DNA of 13,706 nucleotides from Anaerolineae bacterium (GTDB lineage: Bacteria > Chloroflexota > Anaerolineae > Aggregatilineales > Phototrophicaceae): assembly GCA_028284565.1 (NCBI GenBank), contig JANQRM010000263.1:1-13706 (forward strand). Reading direction: 5' to 3'. Of the stretch, positions 5,090 through 12,316 are shown in pieces. Position 1 is the stretch's first letter; every line of letters begins with the position of its first letter. The notes beneath the pieces are model-generated. The model had not been told where the DNA came from. It did not search any database and was given only the letters and a program-made list of their open reading frames with translations. Position numbers and translations under genes: made by a program.

Positions 5090-7081
5090 TTATCCTTCAT
5101 CAAATGCACTCGCATGATAGAACTGATTATCATTGGCAACGATAATCCAGCGTGCAATCAAAGCTCCAGTAATCGTACTTTCTGAGCCAACTCGTAATGT
5201 ACCATTAGGTACGATCACTGTCGCAAAAACTCGATTCTGTAAGCCAAATTGCAACGCATAGGGTTGTTCTTTGGGTTCATCTTCAACGGCATTCACAGCA
5301 ATTGAATAAATGACTATCTCGCTGGCATCTACAACCGGATTGTCTGGATCGGGTCCGATATAGACATCTGACCCCGTTTTTAGCGGTTGTTCAATACGAA
5401 TCTCTGTCGGTCCAAGGACGAACAGACTACTTTCGTTACTCACCTTCCAATTACTAAAATTATAGATTCCCCCTGTGAAGTATACATGCGTCAAGGGTCC
5501 CACATCCAACATGCCATAATTGCCGGGTTCAATGAAATGATCTACTTCATTACGTAGGGTTAAATCCTCTCCGACAGCTGTAAACTCAGGTGCTACTGGG
5601 AAAAACTCTACCAAAGGGAAATTTACACCGGGATAGAAGTTCCCTTCAATCGAGCCACCGCCAAGCAATTCGTTATACTGTACATTGGAAATGCGGACAT
5701 AAGAACGCAAGGTAATCGTATCTGCAATAAGGCGGCTGGTTGGGTCGTGCATGGTAACACTATCATTCAACGCTAGCTCGCTATTGGCATTAATAAAGGG
5801 GCCCTCGCTGATTTTGTTTACACCCACGTCCCCACTGTAAATGTGAGTGTTCTCTTGGATAGACATGCTCTCTTCCGCTAGCAGGACATAATCGCCTAGT
5901 GGGGGTGTTGGCTCGATTTCGACAACAGGCAATGTCACATTTAGACTAATTGGCAAGATGGGCGTTGGAAGATGCGTTAAGTTTCCAATGGAATACACAT
6001 GCACATCATAAGGTTGAATTTCCCCTACTAATTCGCTTGATTGTATTTCCATGCCTGATGGTAGTCCCTCAAACATGGGCACTAAGAGATGTGGGTCTTC
6101 ATAACTTAAGGGGATATTCACTGTCTGAGGGTCTTCATCATCGAGATTGATAGCAACCACAAACGCCTTACCAAATAGTTCCCATTGTCCGGCAACAACT
6201 TGGTCATTGCCAGTTTCTAGGGGCGTATATTCTCCATAGATTAACACAGGTGCAAAGCGTTGTAGCTCTGGTCCCAGTTGGTAAAAGCCTTGCAATAATT
6301 CGGTGTCGTCTTCAATATTCCAAATGGGATCGAAGTAGGTATAAAAGAGTATCCCTTTTACGCCACTGAGGAAGGCTTGATAAGTGGAATTGCGAACTTC
6401 ATGAATTGTCGGCGCACGATAGCCCTCACCAGCATAAGCTTGAATATTCGCAATTACCGGTTTACCTTGTGGATTGCTTATCGCATAGGCTTCGTCTAAC
6501 CACATTCCGACGTTACCAATTGGGTCCCAGGGAACACTATAGGTCTGGATACCCACTAAATCGGCACTGCCAACAAAGGGTGTCATATTGACCGTATTAC
6601 CACTCATGTAGGTATAGGCATTGGGTGCAATGGATTTGACCAAAGTGTGCATTTCTAGGATTGATTGGGGAGTGTGACCCATTGCTGGTGCATTAAAGTC
6701 ATCGGCAACTAACCAACCCAAAACTGCGGGATGTTCCCGAAACTGATTAATCACACTCTCAGCACCATTCGGTTCATTTGGCTCCGCAATAATAAAGACA
6801 CCCAACTCTGCGGCACGATCTAAGAAGTCTTGATCTTGGCGATTGAGAGACGGATGCATGATGTTGTAACCCGCCGCTGCAATTGTCTCCAGAGCTTGGC
6901 GTTTTTGTTGTGGCTCCCCTGCCCATGACACGTGATAAAAGCCGAGCGGGAAAAAGGGCTGACCATGCATCATTAGAGTCCCTTCATTAGGAACCAACTC
7001 ATCATCGGTCTGTTGAGATGATAAGGGAATGCCTATGCACAAGATTACAACTAAGAGACACACTAAATGGAATAATTTCAT
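5090..7081 (-). CDS. Secreted glycosidase-like TIM-barrel protein with C-terminal beta-rich surface domain
   Basis: A 663-residue exported protein. Residues 1-24 are a signal peptide (MKLFHLVCLLVVILCIGIPL, then SSQQ). Residues 36 to about 285 look like a (beta/alpha)8 glycosidase-type barrel: FFPLGFYHVSWAG, GYNIMHPSL, FIIAEPN, HPAVLGWLVADDFN (117-130), YTYMSG, DLVGIQTY and GILFYTYFD (243-251). The position usually occupied by an acid/base Glu in GWxxxDEP-type barrels is Asp here (D127-D128-F129). Residues 286-367 form a beta-sandwich, 368-396 a Pro/Thr-rich linker, and 397-663 a repetitive beta domain ending ATVIVPNGTLRVGS and TITGALIARWIIVAN. That ending resembles secreted DUF7305/choice-of-anchor-type domains. 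There is no sorting signal. The ATG at 7081 has GAGG 5 bases upstream. Its substrate is not evident, but the position next to polysaccharide genes suggests the exported polymer (inference). It is a paralogue of the adjacent 7262-8389 gene. Confidence 0.78.
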   Translation of the reverse strand: MKLFHLVCLLVVILCIGIPLSSQQTDDELVPNEGTLMMHGQPFFPLGFYHVSWAGEPQQKRQALETIAAAGYNIMHPSLNRQDQDFLDRAAELGVFIIAEPNEPNGAESVINQFREHPAVLGWLVADDFNAPAMGHTPQSILEMHTLVKSIAPNAYTYMSGNTVNMTPFVGSADLVGIQTYSVPWDPIGNVGMWLDEAYAISNPQGKPVIANIQAYAGEGYRAPTIHEVRNSTYQAFLSGVKGILFYTYFDPIWNIEDDTELLQGFYQLGPELQRFAPVLIYGEYTPLETGNDQVVAGQWELFGKAFVVAINLDDEDPQTVNIPLSYEDPHLLVPMFEGLPSGMEIQSSELVGEIQPYDVHVYSIGNLTHLPTPILPISLNVTLPVVEIEPTPPLGDYVLLAEESMSIQENTHIYSGDVGVNKISEGPFINANSELALNDSVTMHDPTSRLIADTITLRSYVRISNVQYNELLGGGSIEGNFYPGVNFPLVEFFPVAPEFTAVGEDLTLRNEVDHFIEPGNYGMLDVGPLTHVYFTGGIYNFSNWKVSNESSLFVLGPTEIRIEQPLKTGSDVYIGPDPDNPVVDASEIVIYSIAVNAVEDEPKEQPYALQFGLQNRVFATVIVPNGTLRVGSESTITGALIARWIIVANDNQFYHASAFDEG

Positions 7082-7130
7082 CGGATCCTCAAGATTGTTT
7101 GCCAGATAAGGCTACACGATAAATGTTAAA

Positions 7131-7149
7131 AACTTGTGTAGGTCTACAC
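7131..7149 (-). terminator. Secondary hairpin with T5 after the first terminator
   Basis: GTGTAG-GT-CTACAC (7136-7149) is a perfect inverted repeat. On the minus strand it can fold as a five-pair stem with a four-base loop, followed by AAG and five T residues (7134-7135 and below). It may be a backup terminator behind the one at 7157-7190. As a DNA palindrome just ahead of the 5090-7081 gene it could instead be an operator. Confidence 0.4.
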
Positions 7150-7156
7150 CCTGTCG

Positions 7157-7190
7157 AAAAAAAATGGGGACACGATTAGGTGTGTCACCC
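7157..7190 (-). terminator. Rho-independent terminator between the two glycosidase-like paralogues
   Basis: On the minus strand GGG-T-GACAC (7190-7182, with T7187 bulged) pairs with GTGTCCCC (7173-7166) around an 8-base loop. One A and then eight T residues (7164-7157) follow. It lies about 70 bases after the stop of the 7262-8389 gene. The downstream paralogue is therefore likely to be expressed at a lower level by read-through or from its own promoter, which I could not identify with confidence. Confidence 0.8.
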
Positions 7191-7261
7191 AAAATTAGTA
7201 TAGCAATAATCAGCCTAGAAATAATTAATATTTCGTAAGAAACAAGCTTTTAGCGTATCAT

Positions 7262-8389
7262 CTAAGGCGAAGTGAGTTGATAAACATGCACAGCAACAGG
7301 TTCTAAATTACCGATTAGTTGTCCATCTGCTAGGGTAAAACCTGCTGAGCGATCCTCAAAGACAGATGAGAGCATGGTTGCTTCTACAGTAAGTGCGACA
7401 TCTTCTACCACTGCTTCTGAGGTATTGACAAGAATGATAAAGGTCGACTCCTCATAAACCCATTGCCCGATGACCACACCGGGATAATCTGTGCCAATAC
7501 GAGTCAATTGCCCATTAATGAGCATAGGTGACAGTTGATTGACTTCGGTGACGACTGCCGTTAAGCCCTCCCATAATTCCGGGTACTGTTCTATATCCCA
7601 ACGGCGGTCAAAATATGTATAGTACAAAATGCCATCCACTCCGCTCACGAGTGCCTGATAGGTCATATTACGGACTTCATCATTTGTGGGGATGCGATCG
7701 CCCTCGTAAGTCCAAGTTTGCAAATTGGCAAAGATACTAGCCCCTGTACCAAATACATCCAGCGTACGTTGCAACGATCGATCAACAAGGAAGAGGGGAT
7801 CGTTCGGCACTGTATAGGTTTGAATCCCAACAATATCGACCAAGTCAGTGTATTGTTCGAGGCGATTAGTCGTGCCACTCATGTAGGTGAGTTGATTCGG
7901 AGAAATTGAGTTGACCAGTGTAGCTTCTTGCAGAATAGAATTGGGTGTATGTCGTCGTTGAGCACTATTAAAGTCATCGGCAACCAACCAACCCAACACC
8001 GCCGGATGGTCATTAAAGGCTTGAAGCATGGGCTCAATCCCGCCATCATCATTGGGTTCGATGATTATACTCACTCCTAAGCTATGCGCTAAATCTAAAA
8101 AATCTCCATCATCCAATTCGATTGCAGGATGCATTAAATTGAAGCCCCCTTCGGCAACACGACGGAGTGCTGTCATCAATTCGGCTTTATCGCCCGCCCA
8201 CGAGACATGATACATACCGATAGGGAACACTTGCTCACCATCGATGAAGATACGGTTGCCACTACGGTCTACAGTCATTGTCTGTGAGACAACATAGGTA
8301 AAAGAACTTACAGATAGGATGAAGAAGGTGATGACCGACATAATGATCGTGATGATATATGATTTGAGTCGTCTTATCATTTGAATCAT
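7262..8389 (-). CDS. Secreted glycosidase-like TIM-barrel protein, short paralogue
   Basis: About 375 residues from the ATG at 8389, which has AGGA 8 bases upstream. An ATG at 8407 adds six residues (MNRNKP) but has no ribosome binding site. The N-terminus is a long signal sequence or anchor: basic MIRRLKS, then IITIIMSVITFFILSVSSFTYVV. The rest matches the first 367 residues of the 5090-7081 protein motif by motif: FPIGMYHVSWAG, FNLMHPAI, SIIIEPND, HPAVLGWLVADDFN, LTYMSG, VGIQTYTVPNDP, GILYYTYFD, then the beta-sandwich ending LIGNLEPVAVHVYQL. It lacks the linker and the C-terminal beta domain. The Asp-Asp-Phe variant of the expected acid/base site is shared, so the change predates the duplication. 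The gene lies only 55 bases after the Wzz/BY-kinase-like gene and is probably co-transcribed with it; a terminator follows it. The function is probably cleavage or binding of an exported glycan (inference). Confidence 0.8.
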   Translation of the reverse strand: MIQMIRRLKSYIITIIMSVITFFILSVSSFTYVVSQTMTVDRSGNRIFIDGEQVFPIGMYHVSWAGDKAELMTALRRVAEGGFNLMHPAIELDDGDFLDLAHSLGVSIIIEPNDDGGIEPMLQAFNDHPAVLGWLVADDFNSAQRRHTPNSILQEATLVNSISPNQLTYMSGTTNRLEQYTDLVDIVGIQTYTVPNDPLFLVDRSLQRTLDVFGTGASIFANLQTWTYEGDRIPTNDEVRNMTYQALVSGVDGILYYTYFDRRWDIEQYPELWEGLTAVVTEVNQLSPMLINGQLTRIGTDYPGVVIGQWVYEESTFIILVNTSEAVVEDVALTVEATMLSSVFEDRSAGFTLADGQLIGNLEPVAVHVYQLTSP

Positions 8390-8444
8390 CGGTTTATTCC
8401 TGTTCATTAATGGATTGCGAATGGATCAATCCACATACTATATC

Positions 8445-10025
8445 CTATATCTTGGTTAAAACCGTTCCCATTACCGGATTGTTGACGAGCTCAAATTGCT
8501 CAATAGCTTCTTGTACTGACTCTCTTCGTGTTTTGCCCGACTCGATGAGCAACATGACATCCGTATCAAACGCTCCAGCAATGACCAAGCTCTCGCTTGA
8601 ATTCAGGCAAGGAGCCGTATCAAATAAGAAGACATCAATATCAAGTCGATTTTGCAAGGCTTCCATCCACCGTCCGAAGTGACTAAAACGAAACATCAAG
8701 CGCGAAATCAATTCGGGTCCATAATGCCCTGACCCACGAGACATGATATGCAAATCAGGAATTTCGGTATCCCAATGCACCACGCCATCAAGATAGGTAT
8801 CCTTTTCGTCTTCAGACATATCTTCTAACGCATCATTGGGTACAGTCAGTAAATGGAGCAAGCCCTTTTCGTCATCCACATCAAAGACCTCATGAAGCAC
8901 AGGGTTGCGTAAGTTTGCATCAATCAACAGCACCCTTATGCCTGCGGTTGCCATCGTTACAGCCAAGTTCGCCGCAGTTAGGCTCTTGCCATCATCGGCA
9001 TCCGCGCTGGTGACTAGCATGACACGCCCTTTGTGATGTTCACCAAACATCAGATTGGTATTTAATCGCCTGAAACTCTCTGCCCCCTTTGACAAAGGTT
9101 CCTTTTTTACGATAAGCCATGTATTGCTTGGCTTACGCCCAGCATCAAAGGATGGAATCGCGGACATCACAGGTATATCTGTGGCTCGTTGGACACGCAG
9201 GGGTGTTTTCATGGTTTGGTCGAGTTCATCTAGGACTACGACTACCCCAGATGCTAGCATAGCCCCGATAATAAAGCCCAAACCTGTAATAACAATCCGC
9301 CCCACCCCAACAGTGTCAATCGGGACCTTTGCCTCTTCGATAACTTGGAGGAAGTTCGATTGACGGCGTAAATCTGCTAATGTAGTTGAGAGTTGAGCGA
9401 TAGTTCCAGTAGTTTCGATAATTTGGGTGGTCAGTGAAGTCGCTTCTGCTTCAAGTGCTGGAATATCGCGAAATAAGGGATCAGCGAGGTCTTCGTTTAT
9501 CTCATCAATACGTGCTTGCCATGTCTCTCGCTGTTGGCTTAGCCGATCAATTTCACCTTCTAAGAATGCTGCTTGATTTTGTTGAGCTGGTGATAGGTTA
9601 TCAGTGGAGCTGTTCTCAATCAATTGTTGTGCCAAACCATTTGCCATATCTGCCGCGATTTCAGGATCGGGATGAGAGGCAAAAATTTCTAAAATGGGCG
9701 TATCAGAAACAATGCCCGTGCGTGAACTACGTTCCAGTTCATCGGGTGTCATCGGTAAGTCATAGGCTTCAATCGTTCCTTGTAACGTTGGAGCCAAACT
9801 CACAAATTCTGCATAGGTACGTACTAGAATATTGGCAACATCAGACTCTTCACGGGTAGGGTTGGGATTCGTGATAACACCACCAACCAGCACCTTAGCT
9901 GATGTTTCATAAATAGGTGTTTGTGAGGTACGAAACGCAAAACCCGCCCCGGCGAACAACAAACCCACTAAAAAAATGAGCCAGAGCCATTTGCGGAATA
10001 ATCGAATATATTCAAGTAGTTGCAT
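8445..10025 (-). CDS. Wzz/BY-kinase-like chain-length protein with degenerate ATPase motifs
   Basis: A 526-residue inner-membrane protein from the ATG at 10025, with AAGG 8 bases upstream (a TTG at 10031 is too close to that site). It has Wzz-type topology: TM1 about 13-31, a periplasmic helical coiled coil about 35-235, and TM2 about 242-265. A cytoplasmic P-loop domain follows, with ESFRRLNTNLMF at 317-328. The Walker A segment reads TSADADDGKS (K347) where BY-kinases have P-G-E-G-K-S/T. Walker A' reads LLIDANLRNP, with Asn371 in place of the second Asp of D-x-D-x-R. Walker B reads FLFDTAP instead of D-x-P-P. The C-terminus ends GTVLTKI without the usual tyrosine cluster. It probably sets polymer length but may be a weak or inactive kinase (inference). 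The 55-base gap to the downstream glycosidase-like gene suggests an operon. Confidence 0.9.
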   Translation of the reverse strand: MQLLEYIRLFRKWLWLIFLVGLLFAGAGFAFRTSQTPIYETSAKVLVGGVITNPNPTREESDVANILVRTYAEFVSLAPTLQGTIEAYDLPMTPDELERSSRTGIVSDTPILEIFASHPDPEIAADMANGLAQQLIENSSTDNLSPAQQNQAAFLEGEIDRLSQQRETWQARIDEINEDLADPLFRDIPALEAEATSLTTQIIETTGTIAQLSTTLADLRRQSNFLQVIEEAKVPIDTVGVGRIVITGLGFIIGAMLASGVVVVLDELDQTMKTPLRVQRATDIPVMSAIPSFDAGRKPSNTWLIVKKEPLSKGAESFRRLNTNLMFGEHHKGRVMLVTSADADDGKSLTAANLAVTMATAGIRVLLIDANLRNPVLHEVFDVDDEKGLLHLLTVPNDALEDMSEDEKDTYLDGVVHWDTEIPDLHIMSRGSGHYGPELISRLMFRFSHFGRWMEALQNRLDIDVFLFDTAPCLNSSESLVIAGAFDTDVMLLIESGKTRRESVQEAIEQFELVNNPVMGTVLTKI

Positions 10026-10110
10026 AGACAATACCTTTTAATGATGGAGTTCGTTCTGAATATCACAATGTTAAAAGATATAACCTGAATTTCACATAAC
10101 ATAACGCTTG

Positions 10111-10130
10111 CAAGGTTGTGCAAGGTTATG
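10111..10130. repeat. Two tandem 10-bp units upstream of the Wzz-like gene
   Basis: CAAGGTTGTG (10111-10120) and CAAGGTTATG (10121-10130) differ at one base and are exactly one helical turn apart. They lie about 90-105 bases before the ATG of the 8445-10025 gene, a normal position for an activator or repressor site. No convincing -10/-35 pair could be placed next to them. Confidence 0.5.
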
Positions 10131-10259
10131 GTTGATTTTAGGATAACTAATTTCATACTTTTAGAGGATAGGTTGAGGTATAGATGCTAATCAAGATACC
10201 ACAAAACATCATAACATCGGCAGTTACCTTATCCCTACTCTCAGTCCTTCACTTAGAGT

Positions 10260-10961
10260 CTATCTAGAAACTCCAATTCTGTGTAGTGCAGGCATGAAGT
10301 CGGCGTAGGAAGTGATGATGAGCGTGGGTTCGTGGGCATCAGTAGGAGGCAATCTATCAAGATATTCGCTTCCTTCCCGTTGATACCAAATCGTCTTCAT
10401 CCCAAGTTGATTTGCCCCTAAAAAATCTTTGGTAGCATTGTCTCCGATATATAGTGCATCTGTGTGTTCAACTTGGAGTTGTGCTAACACCTCGATAAAG
10501 GGTTTGGTACTGGGTTTCCATGATTCGCGTCCCCATGTATCGGAGAAGACAACCGCATCAAAATATTTAGCTAAACCCAAGCCCGCAAATTTCTTCTGTT
10601 GTACACCGAGAAAACCATCACTCACTAAGCCGATACGATAAGTAGCTTGCAACTCGTACAATATCGATTCAATCTCTGGGAAGGGTTTGATATGGGGTTG
10701 ATGATCTCGGTAGACCGAAACCAATTGCTGTATTGTCGCTTTTTCAGCAGGTTTCCCAAATGATTCCAGCCAGAGATTGAAGGTATCACCCCGTACTCCT
10801 GAATAAAAGAGCCTTTCAAGTTCACTATACCCCTTATACACGGGAATATCCCACACTTCCTTTGCCCATTCGGCAACCGACCGAAAGCCACTGAGAACAT
10901 AGCTGGACTCTGGATAGAGGGTATCATCCATATCAAATACAACGGCTTGCAAGTTGCTCAC
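10260..10961 (-). CDS. HAD-superfamily phosphohydrolase (HAD-IA type)
   Basis: A 233-residue protein from a GTG at 10961, which has AGAGGA just upstream. The frame continues to a TTG at 11030, but that would overlap the ATP-grasp gene by 98 bases and add an unconserved leader. All HAD motifs are present: I, VVFDMDDTL (nucleophile D10, acid/base D12); II, GLVSDG (Ser about 123); III, SWKPSTKPF (Lys about 158); IV, YIGDNATKDFLGA (Asp pair about 183-188). The helical cap between motifs I and II fits subclass I, as in small-molecule phosphatases and phosphoglycolate- or nucleotidase-like enzymes. The substrate is unknown. The gene overlaps the ATP-grasp gene by 29 bases, so the two are likely co-translated and act in the same step series, perhaps dephosphorylating a sugar or ligated intermediate (inference). 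Confidence 0.88.
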   Translation of the reverse strand: MSNLQAVVFDMDDTLYPESSYVLSGFRSVAEWAKEVWDIPVYKGYSELERLFYSGVRGDTFNLWLESFGKPAEKATIQQLVSVYRDHQPHIKPFPEIESILYELQATYRIGLVSDGFLGVQQKKFAGLGLAKYFDAVVFSDTWGRESWKPSTKPFIEVLAQLQVEHTDALYIGDNATKDFLGANQLGMKTIWYQREGSEYLDRLPPTDAHEPTLIITSYADFMPALHRIGVSR

Positions 10962-11943
10962 GTTGTTCCTCTGAGATATAAAAGGCGTTGTCAAAACGGG
11001 TGAGATAGAGTGGGTGATGATATGTGCCAATTGGCGGAATGTCTATGTTAATATCGGCAATCTTGGCAAGGAGCCATTTGGGGAAGTTTGCGCCGGCTTT
11101 AATCGCAAGGGGTGCGCCACCTCCTAACCGCGCATTTATCTCAGTGAAATGGGGTACGTTATCTTTCATCATGCATTGCACAGTGATGGGACCAATTGCA
11201 GGTAGGGCTTCAGCGATTTTTTTGGCACCTTCCAGAATAATCGGGTTATGGATGGTTTTACCTTTAGACACTTCTCCACCCCGTACCTCAATCCGTTGAC
11301 GTGACACAATGGCAAAGACTTCCCCATCAACATCACAAATGACGTCGTTTGTAACTTCAGGACCCGGTAGATATTCTTGGATAATAGGACTGGGTACATA
11401 GTCCAAAAAGAAATCAAGTTCTTTTTGGTTGTTTACACGGTATGTATTTGAGGAGGCACTGCCATCACGGGGTTTGATAAAGAGTGGGAAATTGGGCAAA
11501 TGAGCAGTGGGAAGATGTTCTGGTAACCATGAACGGGGAGTCGGCAGATCTAAGCTAGAAAAGAATTGGTAAGTCTCCCATTTGTCATTCGTTCTCTCAG
11601 CTGACGCCAATGGTACCACAGATAGCCTAGCTCCGGTGGCTTCGATTTCATCACGATGCTGCGCGAGTTTGGGAATATCAGGGTCGATTAAGGGGAAGAT
11701 GCGACACACCTGCTCTTGTTTGCAAATGTCAACAAGCGTTGGAGTGTATTCGGAATTGTTGAGGCGTGGGACGAGATAATATTCATCAGCGATTTGTAGA
11801 GCAGGTGCGAGCGGGTCGATGTCGATCGCAATGATTTTGCCGGGCAGGTTGAGGTCTTGATAGGCTTGTTTGAAGGCTCTAAGCAGTTCAACCCGCCGAC
11901 CTACACTGGTGAACAACAAGTTTATGGGTTGTGGTGATGTCAT
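10933..11943 (-). CDS. ATP-grasp ligase, carbamoyl-phosphate-synthase-like
   Basis: A 336-residue cytoplasmic ATP-grasp enzyme. The N-terminal Rossmann-like part has INLLFTSVGRRVELLRAF (7-24), IIAIDIDPLAPAL and IFPLIDPDIPKLA. The ATP-grasp fold has FPLFIKPRDGSASSNTYRV (152-170, nucleotide-binding Lys157), IIQEYLPGPEVTNDV, and the metal-binding FTEINARLGGGAPLAIKAGANFP (Glu268, Asn270). This is the layout of CarB-like/PylC-like stand-alone ligases, which join a carboxylate through an acyl-phosphate to an amine or other nucleophile. It sits with a HAD phosphatase inside an exopolysaccharide locus, suggesting amide-type decoration of a sugar or synthesis of its donor (inference). The ATG at 11943 is preceded in frame by a TAA nine bases upstream, so it is the furthest possible start. 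No Shine-Dalgarno is visible. Confidence 0.88.
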   Translation of the reverse strand: MTSPQPINLLFTSVGRRVELLRAFKQAYQDLNLPGKIIAIDIDPLAPALQIADEYYLVPRLNNSEYTPTLVDICKQEQVCRIFPLIDPDIPKLAQHRDEIEATGARLSVVPLASAERTNDKWETYQFFSSLDLPTPRSWLPEHLPTAHLPNFPLFIKPRDGSASSNTYRVNNQKELDFFLDYVPSPIIQEYLPGPEVTNDVICDVDGEVFAIVSRQRIEVRGGEVSKGKTIHNPIILEGAKKIAEALPAIGPITVQCMMKDNVPHFTEINARLGGGAPLAIKAGANFPKWLLAKIADINIDIPPIGTYHHPLYLTRFDNAFYISEEQREQLASRCI

Positions 11944-12141
11944 GGGTTGTTATTCGCTTTTTGATTGAGTCATCTTATTCATTGTAACATTCAGGCTATT
12001 TTTCGGATAACCTGAGTTATGTGTAAGTCGATCTATGTTGAAGCCCTATAAATTTATGCAATAAACATTTCACTCTCCAACAAACCCAAGGCTAGGTTTG
12101 GGCTTCTCACGGTTAATTTTTGCCTTAATTACTTTATCGTA

Positions 12142-12176
12142 ATTATATTGAATAAATGTTTAGAACTTGTTTAGAA
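12142..12176 (-). promoter_or_regulatory. Promoter with direct repeats overlapping the -35 region
   Basis: TATAAT lies on the minus strand at 12147-12142. Two identical 9-bp repeats, TTCTAAACA on the minus strand, lie at 12176-12168 and 12165-12157, 11 bases apart, covering roughly -22 to -41 relative to a start near 12135. There is no consensus -35. A weak -35 replaced by helically phased direct repeats is typical of activator-dependent (for example response-regulator) promoters. Confidence 0.55.
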
Positions 12177-12250
12177 TAGGGAACCAGGTGTTTGGGTCTA
12201 TATTGTCATTACCGCATGGTCTTCAACATTATAATCTGTTTTATTGCAAC

Positions 12251-12278
12251 AATTTAAAGGACGACTGATCGTCGTCCT
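12251..12278 (-). terminator. Probable intrinsic terminator after the sugar-transferase gene
   Basis: AGGACGAC (12258-12265) and GTCGTCCT (12271-12278) form a perfect eight-pair stem with a five-base loop. On the minus strand it is followed by TTAAATTGTTG, T-rich but not a pure T run. It lies about 40 bases after the stop codon of the 12317-13291 gene, the usual distance for a terminator. Confidence 0.6.
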
Positions 12279-12316
12279 GACAAGGAGCTTGATTGTAATC
12301 GTGAGGAGTATCGCTT

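Larger units (their letters stand above)
11944..12290 (-). promoter_or_regulatory. Leader and promoter region of the ATP-grasp/HAD operon
   Basis: About 350 bases without a supported gene. In minus-strand order it holds the terminator of the sugar-transferase gene, the repeat-bearing promoter at 12142-12176, and a leader of about 190 nt. The leader has two possible hairpins: CCCAA/TTGGG around 12088-12110, and a nine-pair stem at 11991-12015 (TCAGGTTAT/ATAGCCTGA, one G-U). A ten-codon ATG frame (MNKMTQSKSE) ends nine bases before the ATP-grasp ATG. I recognise no known riboswitch class. Confidence 0.5.

Noticed and set aside
7181..7220. TATACT on the minus strand at 7202-7197 as a promoter for the downstream glycosidase-like gene
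   Set aside because: It lies upstream of the T8 terminator, so a transcript from it would be ended within about 40 bases, and there is no good -35.
9434..9859. 141-codon plus-strand frame inside the Wzz/BY-kinase-like gene
   Set aside because: It lies antisense to a well-conserved periplasmic coiled-coil region and has no independent ribosome binding site or motif.
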